Source: Sphingobacterium sp. (GTDB taxonomy: Bacteria > Bacteroidota > Bacteroidia > Sphingobacteriales > Sphingobacteriaceae). Taken from it: 36,655 bases of DNA. Made by a program: the position numbers and the translations under genes. Below, piece by piece: positions 9,959 to 18,942 of the stretch (positions within the stretch are counted from its first letter, which is position 1; the number at the start of each line of letters is the position of its first letter). Where the stretch lies: contig JAQZAZ010000040.1 of NCBI GenBank assembly GCA_029239355.1, positions 1 through 36,655 on the forward strand, written 5' to 3'. The notes beneath the pieces are model-generated. The model was given only the letters and a program-made list of their open reading frames with translations, was not told where the DNA came from and did not search any database.

Positions 9959-9966
9959 CAAAATTA
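9959..9966 (-). promoter_or_regulatory. Candidate -7 box for the GH127-GH2-GH43 operon
   Basis: The minus strand reads TAATTTTG, a full match to the Bacteroidota -7 consensus TAnnTTTG, 33 bp before the GH127 ATG and after the epimerase terminator. No TTG is found 19-21 bp upstream, so activation by a regulator would be needed if it is real. Confidence 0.3.
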
Positions 9967-10024
9967 AAATTTTAATCAATAAGTTGGACGGTTGATTTTT
10001 CTCAAAACACTGCCTATTTGTATC

Positions 10025-10061
10025 AAAAAAAGGAAGCACACCTTCAAAAAGATGCACTTCC
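10025..10061 (-). terminator. Rho-independent terminator after the aldose 1-epimerase gene
   Basis: On the minus strand GGAAGTGCA pairs with TGTGCTTCC (nine pairs, two of them G-U) around a 12-nt loop and is followed directly by a run of seven T. It starts about 25 bp after the epimerase stop codon. It separates the epimerase transcript from the GH127-GH2-GH43 operon that reads the same way. Confidence 0.8.
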
Positions 10062-10085
10062 AAAACCAATCATTATTAATATGTA

Positions 10086-11249
10086 TTATTTTACCGAAAA
10101 ACGATACAGGGATTTCGTTTGATAAATCTCCCCAGGACTTACAACTGTCGTTGGGAAGCTAGGTTGATTCGGCGCGTCGGGAAAATGTTGTGGCTCCAGG
10201 CAGAAAGCTGTTCGGAACGAATCTTTTTTGCCATTCTTTAGCTGCACTTGCTCATTCATAAAGTTGCCGCTATAGAATTGAATCCCCGGCTCTGTGGTCA
10301 AAATATTCATTACAATACCTGATTTATCGCCCACAACACACGCCGCTTTATACCATTCTCCTTCTTTTTCTTTGGTCAACACAAAATTATGGTCATAACC
10401 TTTTCCGTAAGTGAGCTGACTATCACTGGCATTGATATCTTTTCCAATAGTCTTGGCTGAGGTAAAATCGAATGGTGTTCCTTTTACTTCAGCCAATTGT
10501 CCTGTAGGTATCAAGGTACTGTCTACTGGCGTATATTGATTGGCAAACAATTGAAGTTTGTGGTCTAGAATGGTACCACTTCCTTCGCCGTTCAAATTAA
10601 AATAAGCATGGTTTGTTAGATTGACCACTGTTTTCTTATCGGTTTCAGCACGGTAAGCGATCATCAATTCATTATTGTCATTGAGCGTATAAGTAACTTC
10701 CATTTGAATGTTGCCCGGAAATCCTTCCTGTCCATCAGGCAATGTATATGCAAAAGTAACCGATGACGGGTCAGACTTCTTCAGTGTCCAATGCGCAAAA
10801 TGCACGCCTTTAAATCCACCATGCAATGTATTAGGTCCATTATTGACCGCCAGTATATAGTTCTTGTCATCCAGCTTGAATTTCCCTTTTGCAATACGAT
10901 TGCCGAAAGGTCCCACGATCGTTCCAAAAAAAGGTTCTTTGGGGTTATTATAATCACTAGCCTTCGAAAATCCCAATACGACATCACGTAATTTACCAGT
11001 ATTATCCGGCACCCACAAACCAACCAGACGTGCTCCAAAATTGGTAAAATAGGCCTGTACACCATTTTTATTCGTCAATTTATATAAATAGATCTTTTTA
11101 GCATCAATTGTGGTACTAAATGATGAAGTGTCCATTAAGGCTGCGACCGTGTCGTTTTGAGTACTTTTTGAATGATTTGTTTGCTGACAGGACAGACAAC
11201 AATAGGTAAATATTCCACTAATACTCAGCAACATCAATTTTCCTTTCAT
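10086..11249 (-). CDS. galM: Aldose 1-epimerase (mutarotase), exported
   Basis: A 387-residue galactose-mutarotase family protein. The N-terminus is hydrophobic and Cys-rich, ending in CCLSC, where Cys21 could be lipidated although the lipobox is not ideal. The mature domain is a beta-supersandwich with substrate-binding R118 in PFGNRIAKGKF, catalytic acid H214 in LTNHAYFNL and base E352 in FCLEPQHFPDAPNQPSF. It interconverts alpha and beta anomers of free aldoses such as galactose, glucose or arabinose. An exported copy in a polysaccharide locus would speed use of monosaccharides released by the neighbouring hydrolases. It is divergent from the sensor kinase gene and has its own terminator. 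The family is certain; the sugar is not. Confidence 0.92.
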   Translation of the reverse strand: MKGKLMLLSISGIFTYCCLSCQQTNHSKSTQNDTVAALMDTSSFSTTIDAKKIYLYKLTNKNGVQAYFTNFGARLVGLWVPDNTGKLRDVVLGFSKASDYNNPKEPFFGTIVGPFGNRIAKGKFKLDDKNYILAVNNGPNTLHGGFKGVHFAHWTLKKSDPSSVTFAYTLPDGQEGFPGNIQMEVTYTLNDNNELMIAYRAETDKKTVVNLTNHAYFNLNGEGSGTILDHKLQLFANQYTPVDSTLIPTGQLAEVKGTPFDFTSAKTIGKDINASDSQLTYGKGYDHNFVLTKEKEGEWYKAACVVGDKSGIVMNILTTEPGIQFYSGNFMNEQVQLKNGKKDSFRTAFCLEPQHFPDAPNQPSFPTTVVSPGEIYQTKSLYRFSVK

Positions 11250-11415
11250 TTGTTATGATTTAATGGTTTATAATCTTTATTGGATGATAACTTACTTTGT
11301 TAGCTATATTTTTTATAATTTTATCGGTTACAATACAAATACTAAAATCCTATTTTTTTTTATTTTTTTGGGGTTAAATTGTTTCAATTTTAAGCTATTT
11401 TGTATCAATAACCAA

Positions 11416-14400
11416 ATGATCATGATCAACCTTAAGCCGCTACATTTTTTATTTTTCTTGCTGCTGTCTCCTTTGCTTATCCATGCACAACCTTATTATT
11501 TCAACCATTATCAAATAAATGAGGGGCTTTCAAACAATGCGGTGATCTGTAGTATGCAAGATAGCTACGGATTTCTCTGGTTCGGCACTAAAGATGGTCT
11601 CAACCGATTCGACGGAAATAGTTTCAAACATTTTGATGACTCAGCTTCCGAGAAAAATAGCTTGGGAGGCAATAATATTATCTCCCTGAAAGAAGATTTC
11701 AAAAAAAGGATCTGGATTGGCACTGATCAAGGAATTTACTGTTACAACCCCATCGATGAACAGTTTAGATTATTGAGTAAACAGTTCGAAAATTCGGATA
11801 TACCTGTTATCATTACAGATCAGAAAAAAAGAATCTGGTTTATATCGAATGGCCTGCTCTATTACTATCATCTGGTCAACAACGAAATCAAACAAATCAC
11901 CAGATCAGATCTTTATATCACGGCACTCAGTTGTACAAAAAATGGAACTATTTTCTTTGGTACTCCAGAAGGAAAAATTTTCCAAATTAATAACGCTGAC
12001 AAACCTGTTCTTCTACTGGACTTTCAACTAAAATATGGTGCGAAAGACTGGTTCAGTATCGAAAAAATAACGGAGAACCGTAAAGGGGAATTATTGATTG
12101 GCACCTCCAAATCTGGTGTGTATGTTTACGATTTAAAGGTAGCGACCTTAAAATCTATGTTAGGCCCAGATCAGCTAAAGCAATTTCTCTATGTCCGGGA
12201 TATCCTGCAACCCAATGATACCGAATATTGGTTTGCGACCGAATCAGGGCTCTTTATTTATCAAATTTCCGATCAAAGCTTTATCAATATTCAAAAAGAA
12301 CAGGAAAATCCATGGGGTATTTCTGACAATGCCGCTTATAACATTCTACAAGACAAGGATCAGGGAATTTGGATAGGCACTTATTTTGGTGGCGTCAACT
12401 ACTATCATAAGAACAACAGTATTATCGAAAAATTTTTACCACAAGATAAACCCGGTAACTTAAAAGGATCAGCCGTACGTATCATTACCAAGGATGAGAC
12501 AGGCAATATCTGGATTGGAACCGAAAATGGGGGTTTGTCCAAGCTAGATCCAATTTCCGGAAAAATCAAAAATTTCTCTGAAAAACAGGGAAATCTTGCA
12601 AACAACAATATTCATGGAATTCTTCCCTTTGACAATAAATTATTGGTTGGCACTTTTGTTAACGGGCTGGATATCTTTGACCCTAAACAGGAAAAGGTTA
12701 TTTACCATATCGACCGAAATAGTCATTCCAACTCCGATCTACAAAGTAATTTCCTCTTTTATCTGTATAAAACGAAGAAAGGGGACATTTTAGCTGCGTC
12801 CACGCGTGGTTTATATCGCTTTGATTTCGCCAATAAATCTTTTCACATAGTTCGAAACGCTCCTGAATATATGTTTTATACGACTGTGCTTGAAGACAGA
12901 CAGGGGAATATCTGGTTAGGCACCTGGAGAGATGGCTTATTTTGCTATAACCCTATTACTAAAGCCTTTAAACATTATACGCATAAAAAGGATGATCCAA
13001 CTTCGCTACCAAACAATCGAATTAATAGTTTATTTGAAGATTCGCAGAAACAGATTTGGGTTGCAACGGAAGGTGGTATGGCAAAAAAACAGGCTACAGG
13101 TAATGGTTTTGAAAAAATTGGTATACATGAGGGTATGCCCAGCAATGTGATCCTGGCCTTTCTTGAAGATCAGCAAAATAATCTTTGGGTGAGTACATCT
13201 AAAGGATTGGTGCGTTATCATCTATTGAATGGGAAAAAACGGGTTTTTAACCTAGAATCTGGACTACCTTCCATTCAGTTCAATTACAATTCCTCATTTG
13301 AAGATGGTCAGGGGAACTTTTACTTTGGCACGATCAATGGTTTAATCCGTTTTGATCCAAAAAGACTCAATCAGGTCAATTATAATACGCGAATTCCGAT
13401 CTATATCACAAACCTCTATATCAATAATAAAGCGATTAATCAGTACACAGACAGCACTATACTTTCCAGATCCATCCTCTTTACGGATAAGATTCAATTG
13501 AAACACGATGAATCATCATTTAGCCTTGATTTTGCTGCACTCCATTATCAAGCCCCCCATTCTATCCATTACAGTTACAAAATGGAAGGTCTAGATAACA
13601 ATTGGGTAGATATTACCAGTAATCAACGGGCTTATTTCACGAAGCTTGCACCGGGAACTTATGTTTTTACAGTTAAAGCTGAAGATCCCAATGGAAATAC
13701 CATCCCTACCGCCGCAAGTCTTAAAATTGTTATTCTTCCTCCTATTTGGGCAAGCATACCTGCTTATATCGTTTATGCAATAATTCTTATTGCACTCATT
13801 ACATTTATTATTTATCATTTTAATGAAAAGATAAAACAACGTAATCGCCAGCATTTACTGACCGTGCAAAATCTTCGTGAACAAGAGCTCTACCGCTCAA
13901 AAATCAATTTTTATACAGATGTAGTCCATGAAATACGCACACCACTGACATTAATTAAAGCGCCGCTGGAAAAGCTCATGGACAAGGTCGAACACAATCC
14001 AATAACGGATAAACTATTGACGACCATGCAGAACAATACCGAAAAATTGATTGCGCTCAGTAATCAGTTGCTGGATTTTCGGCAGGTCGAAACGGAAGGT
14101 TTTAAATTACACTTTGAGCTGGAAAACATTAGTCGGGCAGCACAAAAAATAAGCAATGATTTCAGTGTCACCGTTCAAGCCATGAGGAGAAACATGACAG
14201 TGACTATCGCTCCTGATATCATGGGGTACATTGATATAGATGCTTTTGATAAAATCTGTTATAACTTGTTCAATAATGCCTTAAAATACTCATCACAGGA
14301 TATTGAAGTGAATTTAGCGGAGGATAAACAGAAAAATATTGCTATATTGACCGTGAAAAACGACGGTGCTTTAATTCCTTCAGAAGAAAGGGAAAGAATT

Positions 14401-14577
14401 TTTGAACCATTCAATCGATTAAAACAAAATAAGAACGTTCCTGGAAGTGGTTTAGGTTTAGCATTGACAAGGTCCTTGGCACTAAAACATCAGGGCAGCC
14501 TAGTATATGATATTGAAAATTCACAGTGGAATATATTCCGTCTGACTTTGCCACTAAACCACAGTTCAAACCAATGA
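11416..14577 (+). CDS. Two-component sensor histidine kinase with Reg_prop/Y_Y_Y periplasmic sensor (HTCS-like)
   Basis: The frame opens at 11263, but the ATG at 11416 (or 11422) is preferred because a signal peptide follows at once (LKPLHFLFFLLLSPLLIHAQ), giving 1053 residues. The periplasmic part is a double beta-propeller made of Reg_prop repeats (IWIGTDQGIYCYNP, NIWLGTWRDGLFCYNP and many similar), then a Y_Y_Y domain (~694-759) and one TM helix (~778-800). The cytosolic kinase has H838 in the H box VVHEIRTPLTL, an N box with NNALKYS near 954, and a G box GSGLGLAL near 1010. This is the sensor half of a hybrid two-component system as used for glycan sensing in polysaccharide loci. The receiver and AraC parts are in the next gene, which overlaps by 4 bp (ATGA). 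A periplasmic oligosaccharide is the likely signal. Confidence 0.92.
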   Translation: MIMINLKPLHFLFFLLLSPLLIHAQPYYFNHYQINEGLSNNAVICSMQDSYGFLWFGTKDGLNRFDGNSFKHFDDSASEKNSLGGNNIISLKEDFKKRIWIGTDQGIYCYNPIDEQFRLLSKQFENSDIPVIITDQKKRIWFISNGLLYYYHLVNNEIKQITRSDLYITALSCTKNGTIFFGTPEGKIFQINNADKPVLLLDFQLKYGAKDWFSIEKITENRKGELLIGTSKSGVYVYDLKVATLKSMLGPDQLKQFLYVRDILQPNDTEYWFATESGLFIYQISDQSFINIQKEQENPWGISDNAAYNILQDKDQGIWIGTYFGGVNYYHKNNSIIEKFLPQDKPGNLKGSAVRIITKDETGNIWIGTENGGLSKLDPISGKIKNFSEKQGNLANNNIHGILPFDNKLLVGTFVNGLDIFDPKQEKVIYHIDRNSHSNSDLQSNFLFYLYKTKKGDILAASTRGLYRFDFANKSFHIVRNAPEYMFYTTVLEDRQGNIWLGTWRDGLFCYNPITKAFKHYTHKKDDPTSLPNNRINSLFEDSQKQIWVATEGGMAKKQATGNGFEKIGIHEGMPSNVILAFLEDQQNNLWVSTSKGLVRYHLLNGKKRVFNLESGLPSIQFNYNSSFEDGQGNFYFGTINGLIRFDPKRLNQVNYNTRIPIYITNLYINNKAINQYTDSTILSRSILFTDKIQLKHDESSFSLDFAALHYQAPHSIHYSYKMEGLDNNWVDITSNQRAYFTKLAPGTYVFTVKAEDPNGNTIPTAASLKIVILPPIWASIPAYIVYAIILIALITFIIYHFNEKIKQRNRQHLLTVQNLREQELYRSKINFYTDVVHEIRTPLTLIKAPLEKLMDKVEHNPITDKLLTTMQNNTEKLIALSNQLLDFRQVETEGFKLHFELENISRAAQKISNDFSVTVQAMRRNMTVTIAPDIMGYIDIDAFDKICYNLFNNALKYSSQDIEVNLAEDKQKNIAILTVKNDGALIPSEERERIFEPFNRLKQNKNVPGSGLGLALTRSLALKHQGSLVYDIENSQWNIFRLTLPLNHSSNQ

Positions 14578-15359
14578 TTATGAATGCAAAAGCCAATTTA
14601 TTAGTAGTAGATGACCATGCTGAATTACTTGAATTTATTGCGGATGACCTTAATGAAGATTACCATATCACCACCAGCACCAATGGTAATGAGGCGCTAA
14701 ATTTACTGGCATCGGAGTATTTTGACCTCATCATCAGTGACGTGATGATGCCCGAAATGGATGGCTATGAACTTTGTCAAAAAATTAAAGAAGATATCGC
14801 TTATGCACATATTCCCGTCATCTTATTGACTGCAAAAAATAGCATAGAGTCGAAGATCCAAGGTTTGGAATATGGTGCTGATGCGTATATTGAAAAACCT
14901 TTTTCGCCCGCATTTTTAAAAGCTCAAATTGTTAGTCTGTTAAAAAACAGGACTAAAGTCAAGGAATTTTTTATCAAAAATCCGATGTCCCAAATACAGC
15001 AAATCGGTCAGAATCAAAGCGATCAGGACTTTCTACTCAAAATTGAAGAAATCATTATGGAACATTTGGATGACCCTCAATTTAATGTGGACCGGATGGC
15101 AGACATACTCTGTATGAGTAGGCCCACACTGTATCGAAAAATAAATCTAGTGTCAAGCCTTTCACCGAATGAGCTCATCAACCTGACCCGACTTCGAAAA
15201 GCAGCTGAATTGCTTAGTTTACGACAGTACAAGGTCTATGAAATTTCAAATTTATTGGGCTACAGTTCAGCAACACATTTTTCCCGAAATTTTCAAAAAC
15301 AATTTGGACTCAGCCCTACGGAATTCCAGGACTCACAATCGAATAAGACGTTGTTCTAG
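14574..15359 (+). CDS. Response regulator with AraC-type DNA-binding domain
   Basis: The start at 14574 overlaps the kinase stop as ATGA, indicating translational coupling; the second ATG at 14580 is also possible. The 261-residue protein has a receiver domain (1-125) with acidic pair D13/D14, phospho-acceptor D56 in IISDVMMPEMDGYE, T87 and K108 in EKPF. After a linker comes an AraC/XylS double helix-turn-helix (~160-255), ending with LLGYSSATHFSRNFQKQFG and LSPTEF, the family signature. In most Bacteroidota glycan loci these parts are fused to the kinase in one protein; here they form a separate protein in the -1 frame. It most likely activates the nearby hydrolase and/or susC operons. A terminator lies ~140 bp downstream. 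Confidence 0.92.
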   Translation: MIMNAKANLLVVDDHAELLEFIADDLNEDYHITTSTNGNEALNLLASEYFDLIISDVMMPEMDGYELCQKIKEDIAYAHIPVILLTAKNSIESKIQGLEYGADAYIEKPFSPAFLKAQIVSLLKNRTKVKEFFIKNPMSQIQQIGQNQSDQDFLLKIEEIIMEHLDDPQFNVDRMADILCMSRPTLYRKINLVSSLSPNELINLTRLRKAAELLSLRQYKVYEISNLLGYSSATHFSRNFQKQFGLSPTEFQDSQSNKTLF

Positions 15360-15496
15360 CAACGAGCTCCATTGAGATAGATTAAGTTTGGCTTCGAAAA
15401 TTTAAAGCAAATCATTGTCAGCATCCGATTAGGTAAAATCAAAAAATTTGGTCCGAATTAAATTGAGTTATTTATCAAATTCGATTATCAATAAAG

Positions 15497-15530
15497 AGAA
15501 CCAAGTTCGCTAGGAATTTGGTTCTTTTTA
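15497..15530 (+). terminator. Rho-independent terminator after the AraC-type response regulator
   Basis: AGAACCAA (15497-15504) pairs perfectly with TTGGTTCT (15518-15525) over a 13-nt loop and is followed by five T on the plus strand. On the minus strand the same hairpin has a weaker TCTTTAT tail, so it may also stop convergent transcription entering from the other side. It ends the kinase/regulator operon. Confidence 0.75.
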
Positions 15531-15626
15531 TTATTCGGATATGGCAACTGGCACATATTCCGCTCAAGTTTACAAAAACAGGATTGCTATCCGATCCTTC
15601 ATTTGAAGATCAAGTGTTCTGCCCTA

Positions 15627-17804
15627 CTACCATTTAACATCTACGTTCACACCATCAGGACTATTTTCAAATCCCAACAAATAGGTTTTTGTTCTGGTAT
15701 CCCAATTTTCCTCCGAAAAGACCTCTTTTTTATCCACCAGCACGCTCTTTGGTTTATTAGGTAATAATATCCGCGAAATATTTGTTGTATTAATCGGGCT
15801 TTTTGCTGTAAATGAATAGTGATGATTAGCCGATGTTTCGTTGTAGATACGGCTTGCGGAAGCTAACACTTGCGGTTGTTGTTTGTTTTTTATATGATCT
15901 AAATTCACAAACAAACATTGCTCATTCGGTTGGATATTTTTGGAAGTAACAATGGGCAAGGTCGGATCATACAGATCAATTAGATTTCCTTTAACATGAT
16001 ATGGCTGATTACTCACACTCTCATCCAATACGGCGATCAGATCGTAATTACCGCGCGTCAACGTAAAATAGTTTTTAAATTGTAGCTTTTCAGATTTGCC
16101 GTTGTTTTCATAAAGATTTTTCGTCACGTCCAGCAGTTTCTGACTGTTATCCGGTTTGACCACAAATTCTTTAGGATCCGATCTTAACACATAAAAAGTA
16201 CCTTTACCATACGTATATTTCCCCTCCTTTGTCATACCGTCCTTCAGCCCCATTTTCTCAAATAGATGATCCGATGGCCGTTGGTAATTTTTACCGTTCG
16301 TGTTCCACCATTCCTGTACCGATTGAAAGGGATCGAGATCTGTACCACAATAAATTAGGATGCCACCATTTTTTACCCAATCTGCAAGGTGCTGATGTGC
16401 CTCAGCTGACAGGGGCTTCATATTGGAATAGGACATTAGGAGTATTTTTGTCTCCGCTAGGGCATTCTTAACCGCTAGATTCTCCAAATGAACTGTTTTA
16501 ACAGGAACCCCACGTTTTAGGAAAGGAAGAGCGAGACCGTAAAAATTCGCCAGTTGTGGATCGTCATATCCGGCATGCGTCGGAAAACGTTGAAACATCA
16601 ACGAATTTGCCAGTAGGATACTGATTCCTGTCGATCCAGAAACTTTACTGGCCGTTTTTGGCATACTATTCAGGCTATTGATCATCACCTGCATCTGCGT
16701 TGAATAATGCCGTGGTATTTTTTCCTTTTGATCACTATTGGGGCTTGTCTTATACAGTCCCTCATAAATACGTTCAGGCCAGGGCATCACCTCATAGTCA
16801 GCAATATTGGGATACAAAAGTTGTGCGGTGAAAGTGGCCTGATAATTTTTCTTATAGTCCGCCCAGTCCCGGGGCCAATCTTCGATCGGATCCGTCAGAA
16901 AAAACATCTTTCGTCCAGTGGGAGCTGTCATAGATTCCATTGCACCATACTCCAAGAATGCAGTTTCGAAAACACGTTCTTTCGCTACACCATTAAAATA
17001 ATTAGGTTCACGCGAAGTTCCTGTCCATACCTGCGCGATATAACCATCCACACAGGGAAGCGAAGCCAAACTCGCTTCAGGACTCACGATCATCCATTGT
17101 GAATAGTTGATCAAGGAATGCGTGGGCACATAACATTTTACGTCCATCCCTTTGCTTTTTCCATAAGACTTCGCGTACGTAAAGACTTCATTCAGCGCAT
17201 TGAGGTATAGGGCGTACTTTAATTTATTGGATAAGTAGGTGTTCTCGGGCGATTCATGCTGCGGTCGCCAATCAAAACCATAGTACTTTTTCCATTCTTT
17301 TTTAAATGATTCACTATAACCCGCACGCGCCCAGAATTCGGGTTCCTCCATAAATATGGCGTCAATCCCGGCATCAATAACTCGCTTGACATGCATCTCT
17401 TTGATGTATTTTAAATAATTTTCAGTAGGAACAATATAGGGAACCATATGACCATGCCAGATGGTATCGCCTTTTACGTCAACCTGACCTTCATCCAAAT
17501 GCATCTTTCCATCCCATTTCCCTGTAAAGTAATCCTGGTACTCGCCCCAAGCAATCCCGGTCATAAAATGGGTAATATATCCCTTATCACGCCAAGATTT
17601 CACGCGCTCTTCAAATGGAATCTTTCGAGACTTGTCGGATGGATTCCCTCCTGTTCCATAGATCATTACCGCATCCGCCCGGTTGTCTATTGTTGGGCGC
17701 CATTCTCTGGAACTCTGAAATGTCGTCTTTACGGGATCTTTTTTTTGAGCGACCGCAGTAAGCGTTGTCAGCATCAACAAAGCGAGTATATTCGTTTTTA
17801 TCAT
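15627..17804 (-). CDS. Large secreted protein of unassigned family, probable TIM-barrel glycoside hydrolase with GATase-like domain
   Basis: A 725-residue protein with a Sec signal peptide (ends near TAVAQ, residue 20). I cannot place it in a named glycoside hydrolase family. Residues ~40-345 read like a TIM barrel: alternating strands with YITHFMTGIAWGEYQ, DAGIDAIFMEEPEFWARAGYS and YIAQVWTGTS. E153/E154 and E286 are candidate catalytic acids at positions resembling GH-A clan enzymes. Residues ~390-500 resemble a GATase-like Rossmann domain (KILLMSYSNMKPLS, then LADWVKNGGILIYCGTD), as in beta-galactosidase trimerisation domains. A beta-rich C-terminal part follows. It is the last gene of the GH76-susC-susD-DUF3823 series, 172 bp after DUF3823 with a strong hairpin in between. 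Enzyme activity is inference from fold and context. Confidence 0.6.
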   Translation of the reverse strand: MIKTNILALLMLTTLTAVAQKKDPVKTTFQSSREWRPTIDNRADAVMIYGTGGNPSDKSRKIPFEERVKSWRDKGYITHFMTGIAWGEYQDYFTGKWDGKMHLDEGQVDVKGDTIWHGHMVPYIVPTENYLKYIKEMHVKRVIDAGIDAIFMEEPEFWARAGYSESFKKEWKKYYGFDWRPQHESPENTYLSNKLKYALYLNALNEVFTYAKSYGKSKGMDVKCYVPTHSLINYSQWMIVSPEASLASLPCVDGYIAQVWTGTSREPNYFNGVAKERVFETAFLEYGAMESMTAPTGRKMFFLTDPIEDWPRDWADYKKNYQATFTAQLLYPNIADYEVMPWPERIYEGLYKTSPNSDQKEKIPRHYSTQMQVMINSLNSMPKTASKVSGSTGISILLANSLMFQRFPTHAGYDDPQLANFYGLALPFLKRGVPVKTVHLENLAVKNALAETKILLMSYSNMKPLSAEAHQHLADWVKNGGILIYCGTDLDPFQSVQEWWNTNGKNYQRPSDHLFEKMGLKDGMTKEGKYTYGKGTFYVLRSDPKEFVVKPDNSQKLLDVTKNLYENNGKSEKLQFKNYFTLTRGNYDLIAVLDESVSNQPYHVKGNLIDLYDPTLPIVTSKNIQPNEQCLFVNLDHIKNKQQPQVLASASRIYNETSANHHYSFTAKSPINTTNISRILLPNKPKSVLVDKKEVFSEENWDTRTKTYLLGFENSPDGVNVDVKW

Positions 17805-17897
17805 GATCTATTGTCTATTTCCGTTACTATTACTCATGGTTTACTCCTGCATTTTTCATACTATCCAATATGATTAGCCAGGTTATTTGGTCAACCA

Positions 17898-17961
17898 GCT
17901 GAAACCAGTCCTATTCAAAATCCAATTACAACATTGATATTTTAAACAGACTGGTTTCAGC
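17898..17961 (-). repeat. 13-bp perfect inverted repeat after the DUF3823 gene
   Basis: GCTGAAACCAGTC (17898-17910) and GACTGGTTTCAGC (17949-17961) are perfect reverse complements with a 38-nt loop. Pairing resumes after one mismatch (ACC with GGT). It begins 15 bp after the DUF3823 stop. No T-run follows on the minus strand, so it is more likely an mRNA-stabilising or processing hairpin, or a leaky terminator, than a full terminator. Confidence 0.7.
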
Positions 17962-17976
17962 CGGTGGCGGATTCCC

Positions 17977-18789
17977 TTATGGGATATCTACTCTTTTTGC
18001 TTCATTGTAATTCCACCTACGGGTACCCGTTCCGCGGGGAGTATCGAAATTAATTCGCGATGCTGCCCGTACAAAGACCGTACGGCCTTTTGGGATTTCA
18101 CCGATAGATTCAAGCTCAATAACCTGTCCCAATTTTGTGTTAAAGCTATCACCACCGTACTCGATTTTGCTAGACCAACGTTCGTCACGCGCTCTATATC
18201 CTACCGTGGAGGAATAACTGACAAAGAACTGTATATCCGTGACATTCAAAAAATCGGCATTATAGTTACCGAGAGGTTCGATCTTATCTCGAAAAAACTG
18301 TTCGGTTATGGCCCGAGTAACCTTTACCTTAGCCTTTATCTTGCCGTTTTCGACAATGGGGTCGCCAACCCATTCCACTTTGAGAAAAGGATGCACCTCC
18401 ATCTTGATCTCATGTGAACCATTCAGCTCCATGGTTTTGCTGTCATCTGACAGCACCTTGCCATCACTGTCTGTACGCACCAATGGTATAAAAGGCCCGT
18501 CTACGGTGATATTATAATTACCTTTAAATAATTTAGTATTCTGGAATGTTCCGTCGGACATGCAATAAAAGTCAGGGTTGTGCTCCACGTTATCCCCCCA
18601 ACTAAGCTCTGTCAATCGGACACGGATACCTTCACTCCCCTGATCGGTCAATACCGGCTCACCAGTCTGTGCGTCAATGACGATTCCTTTTAACGCCACC
18701 GAAGGGGCTTCATAATTATCTGCCTCAAAGAGGCTGCACGAGCTCAGCATACATAATATACCTATCGCGCCAAAAATGCTATTTTTCAT
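17977..18789 (-). CDS. DUF3823-type outer-membrane lipoprotein
   Basis: A 270-residue lipoprotein: the type II signal ends in LSSC with Cys18, followed by acidic residues (SLFEADNYE), a feature linked to surface export of Bacteroidota lipoproteins. The N-terminal half resembles a carboxypeptidase-regulatory-like or transthyretin-like beta domain (LKGIVIDAQTGEPV, later LFKGNYNITVDGPF). The C-terminal half is a second beta domain. This matches DUF3823 proteins, commonly found right after susD in polysaccharide loci and likely glycan-binding in the manner of SusE/SusF. It lies 153 bp after susD in the same direction. No enzyme motif is present. Confidence 0.82.
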   Translation of the reverse strand: MKNSIFGAIGILCMLSSCSLFEADNYEAPSVALKGIVIDAQTGEPVLTDQGSEGIRVRLTELSWGDNVEHNPDFYCMSDGTFQNTKLFKGNYNITVDGPFIPLVRTDSDGKVLSDDSKTMELNGSHEIKMEVHPFLKVEWVGDPIVENGKIKAKVKVTRAITEQFFRDKIEPLGNYNADFLNVTDIQFFVSYSSTVGYRARDERWSSKIEYGGDSFNTKLGQVIELESIGEIPKGRTVFVRAASRINFDTPRGTGTRRWNYNEAKRVDIP

Positions 18790-18942
18790 CTGTTTATATG
18801 TTTAGTGGTGGTTTGGAATTATTCCCTTCGCTATGCTCGGGTCCTCCATTCCACCAGTAATTCATTATACTTTAATAGTAGAAATTCACTCCTCCAATTA
18901 AAACTGCCCAGCTCAATTACGTTCGCAGCACAGTATACTTAT

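Noticed and set aside
11263..11415. Upstream extension of the sensor kinase frame to 11263
   Set aside because: The extension is very AT-rich and hydrophobic without sense as protein; a proper signal peptide begins only at 11416/11422.
14540..14580. Programmed -1 frameshift fusing the kinase and the AraC-type regulator
   Set aside because: No slippery heptamer is seen before the stop, and the ATGA overlap explains expression of the second gene by coupling.
15627..17804. Assignment of the large secreted protein to GH42
   Set aside because: The GATase-like part recalls GH42 trimerisation domains, but the barrel motifs do not match GH42 closely enough to name the family.
17448..17873. 141-codon plus-strand open frame opposite the start of the TIM-barrel-like gene
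   Set aside because: Antisense to a gene with a good signal peptide; no known motif in the translation.
17868..17879. TCCAATATGATT shared between the gap before the TIM-barrel gene and the susC-susD gap
   Set aside because: A 12-base AT-rich match seen only twice at non-equivalent positions; likely chance.
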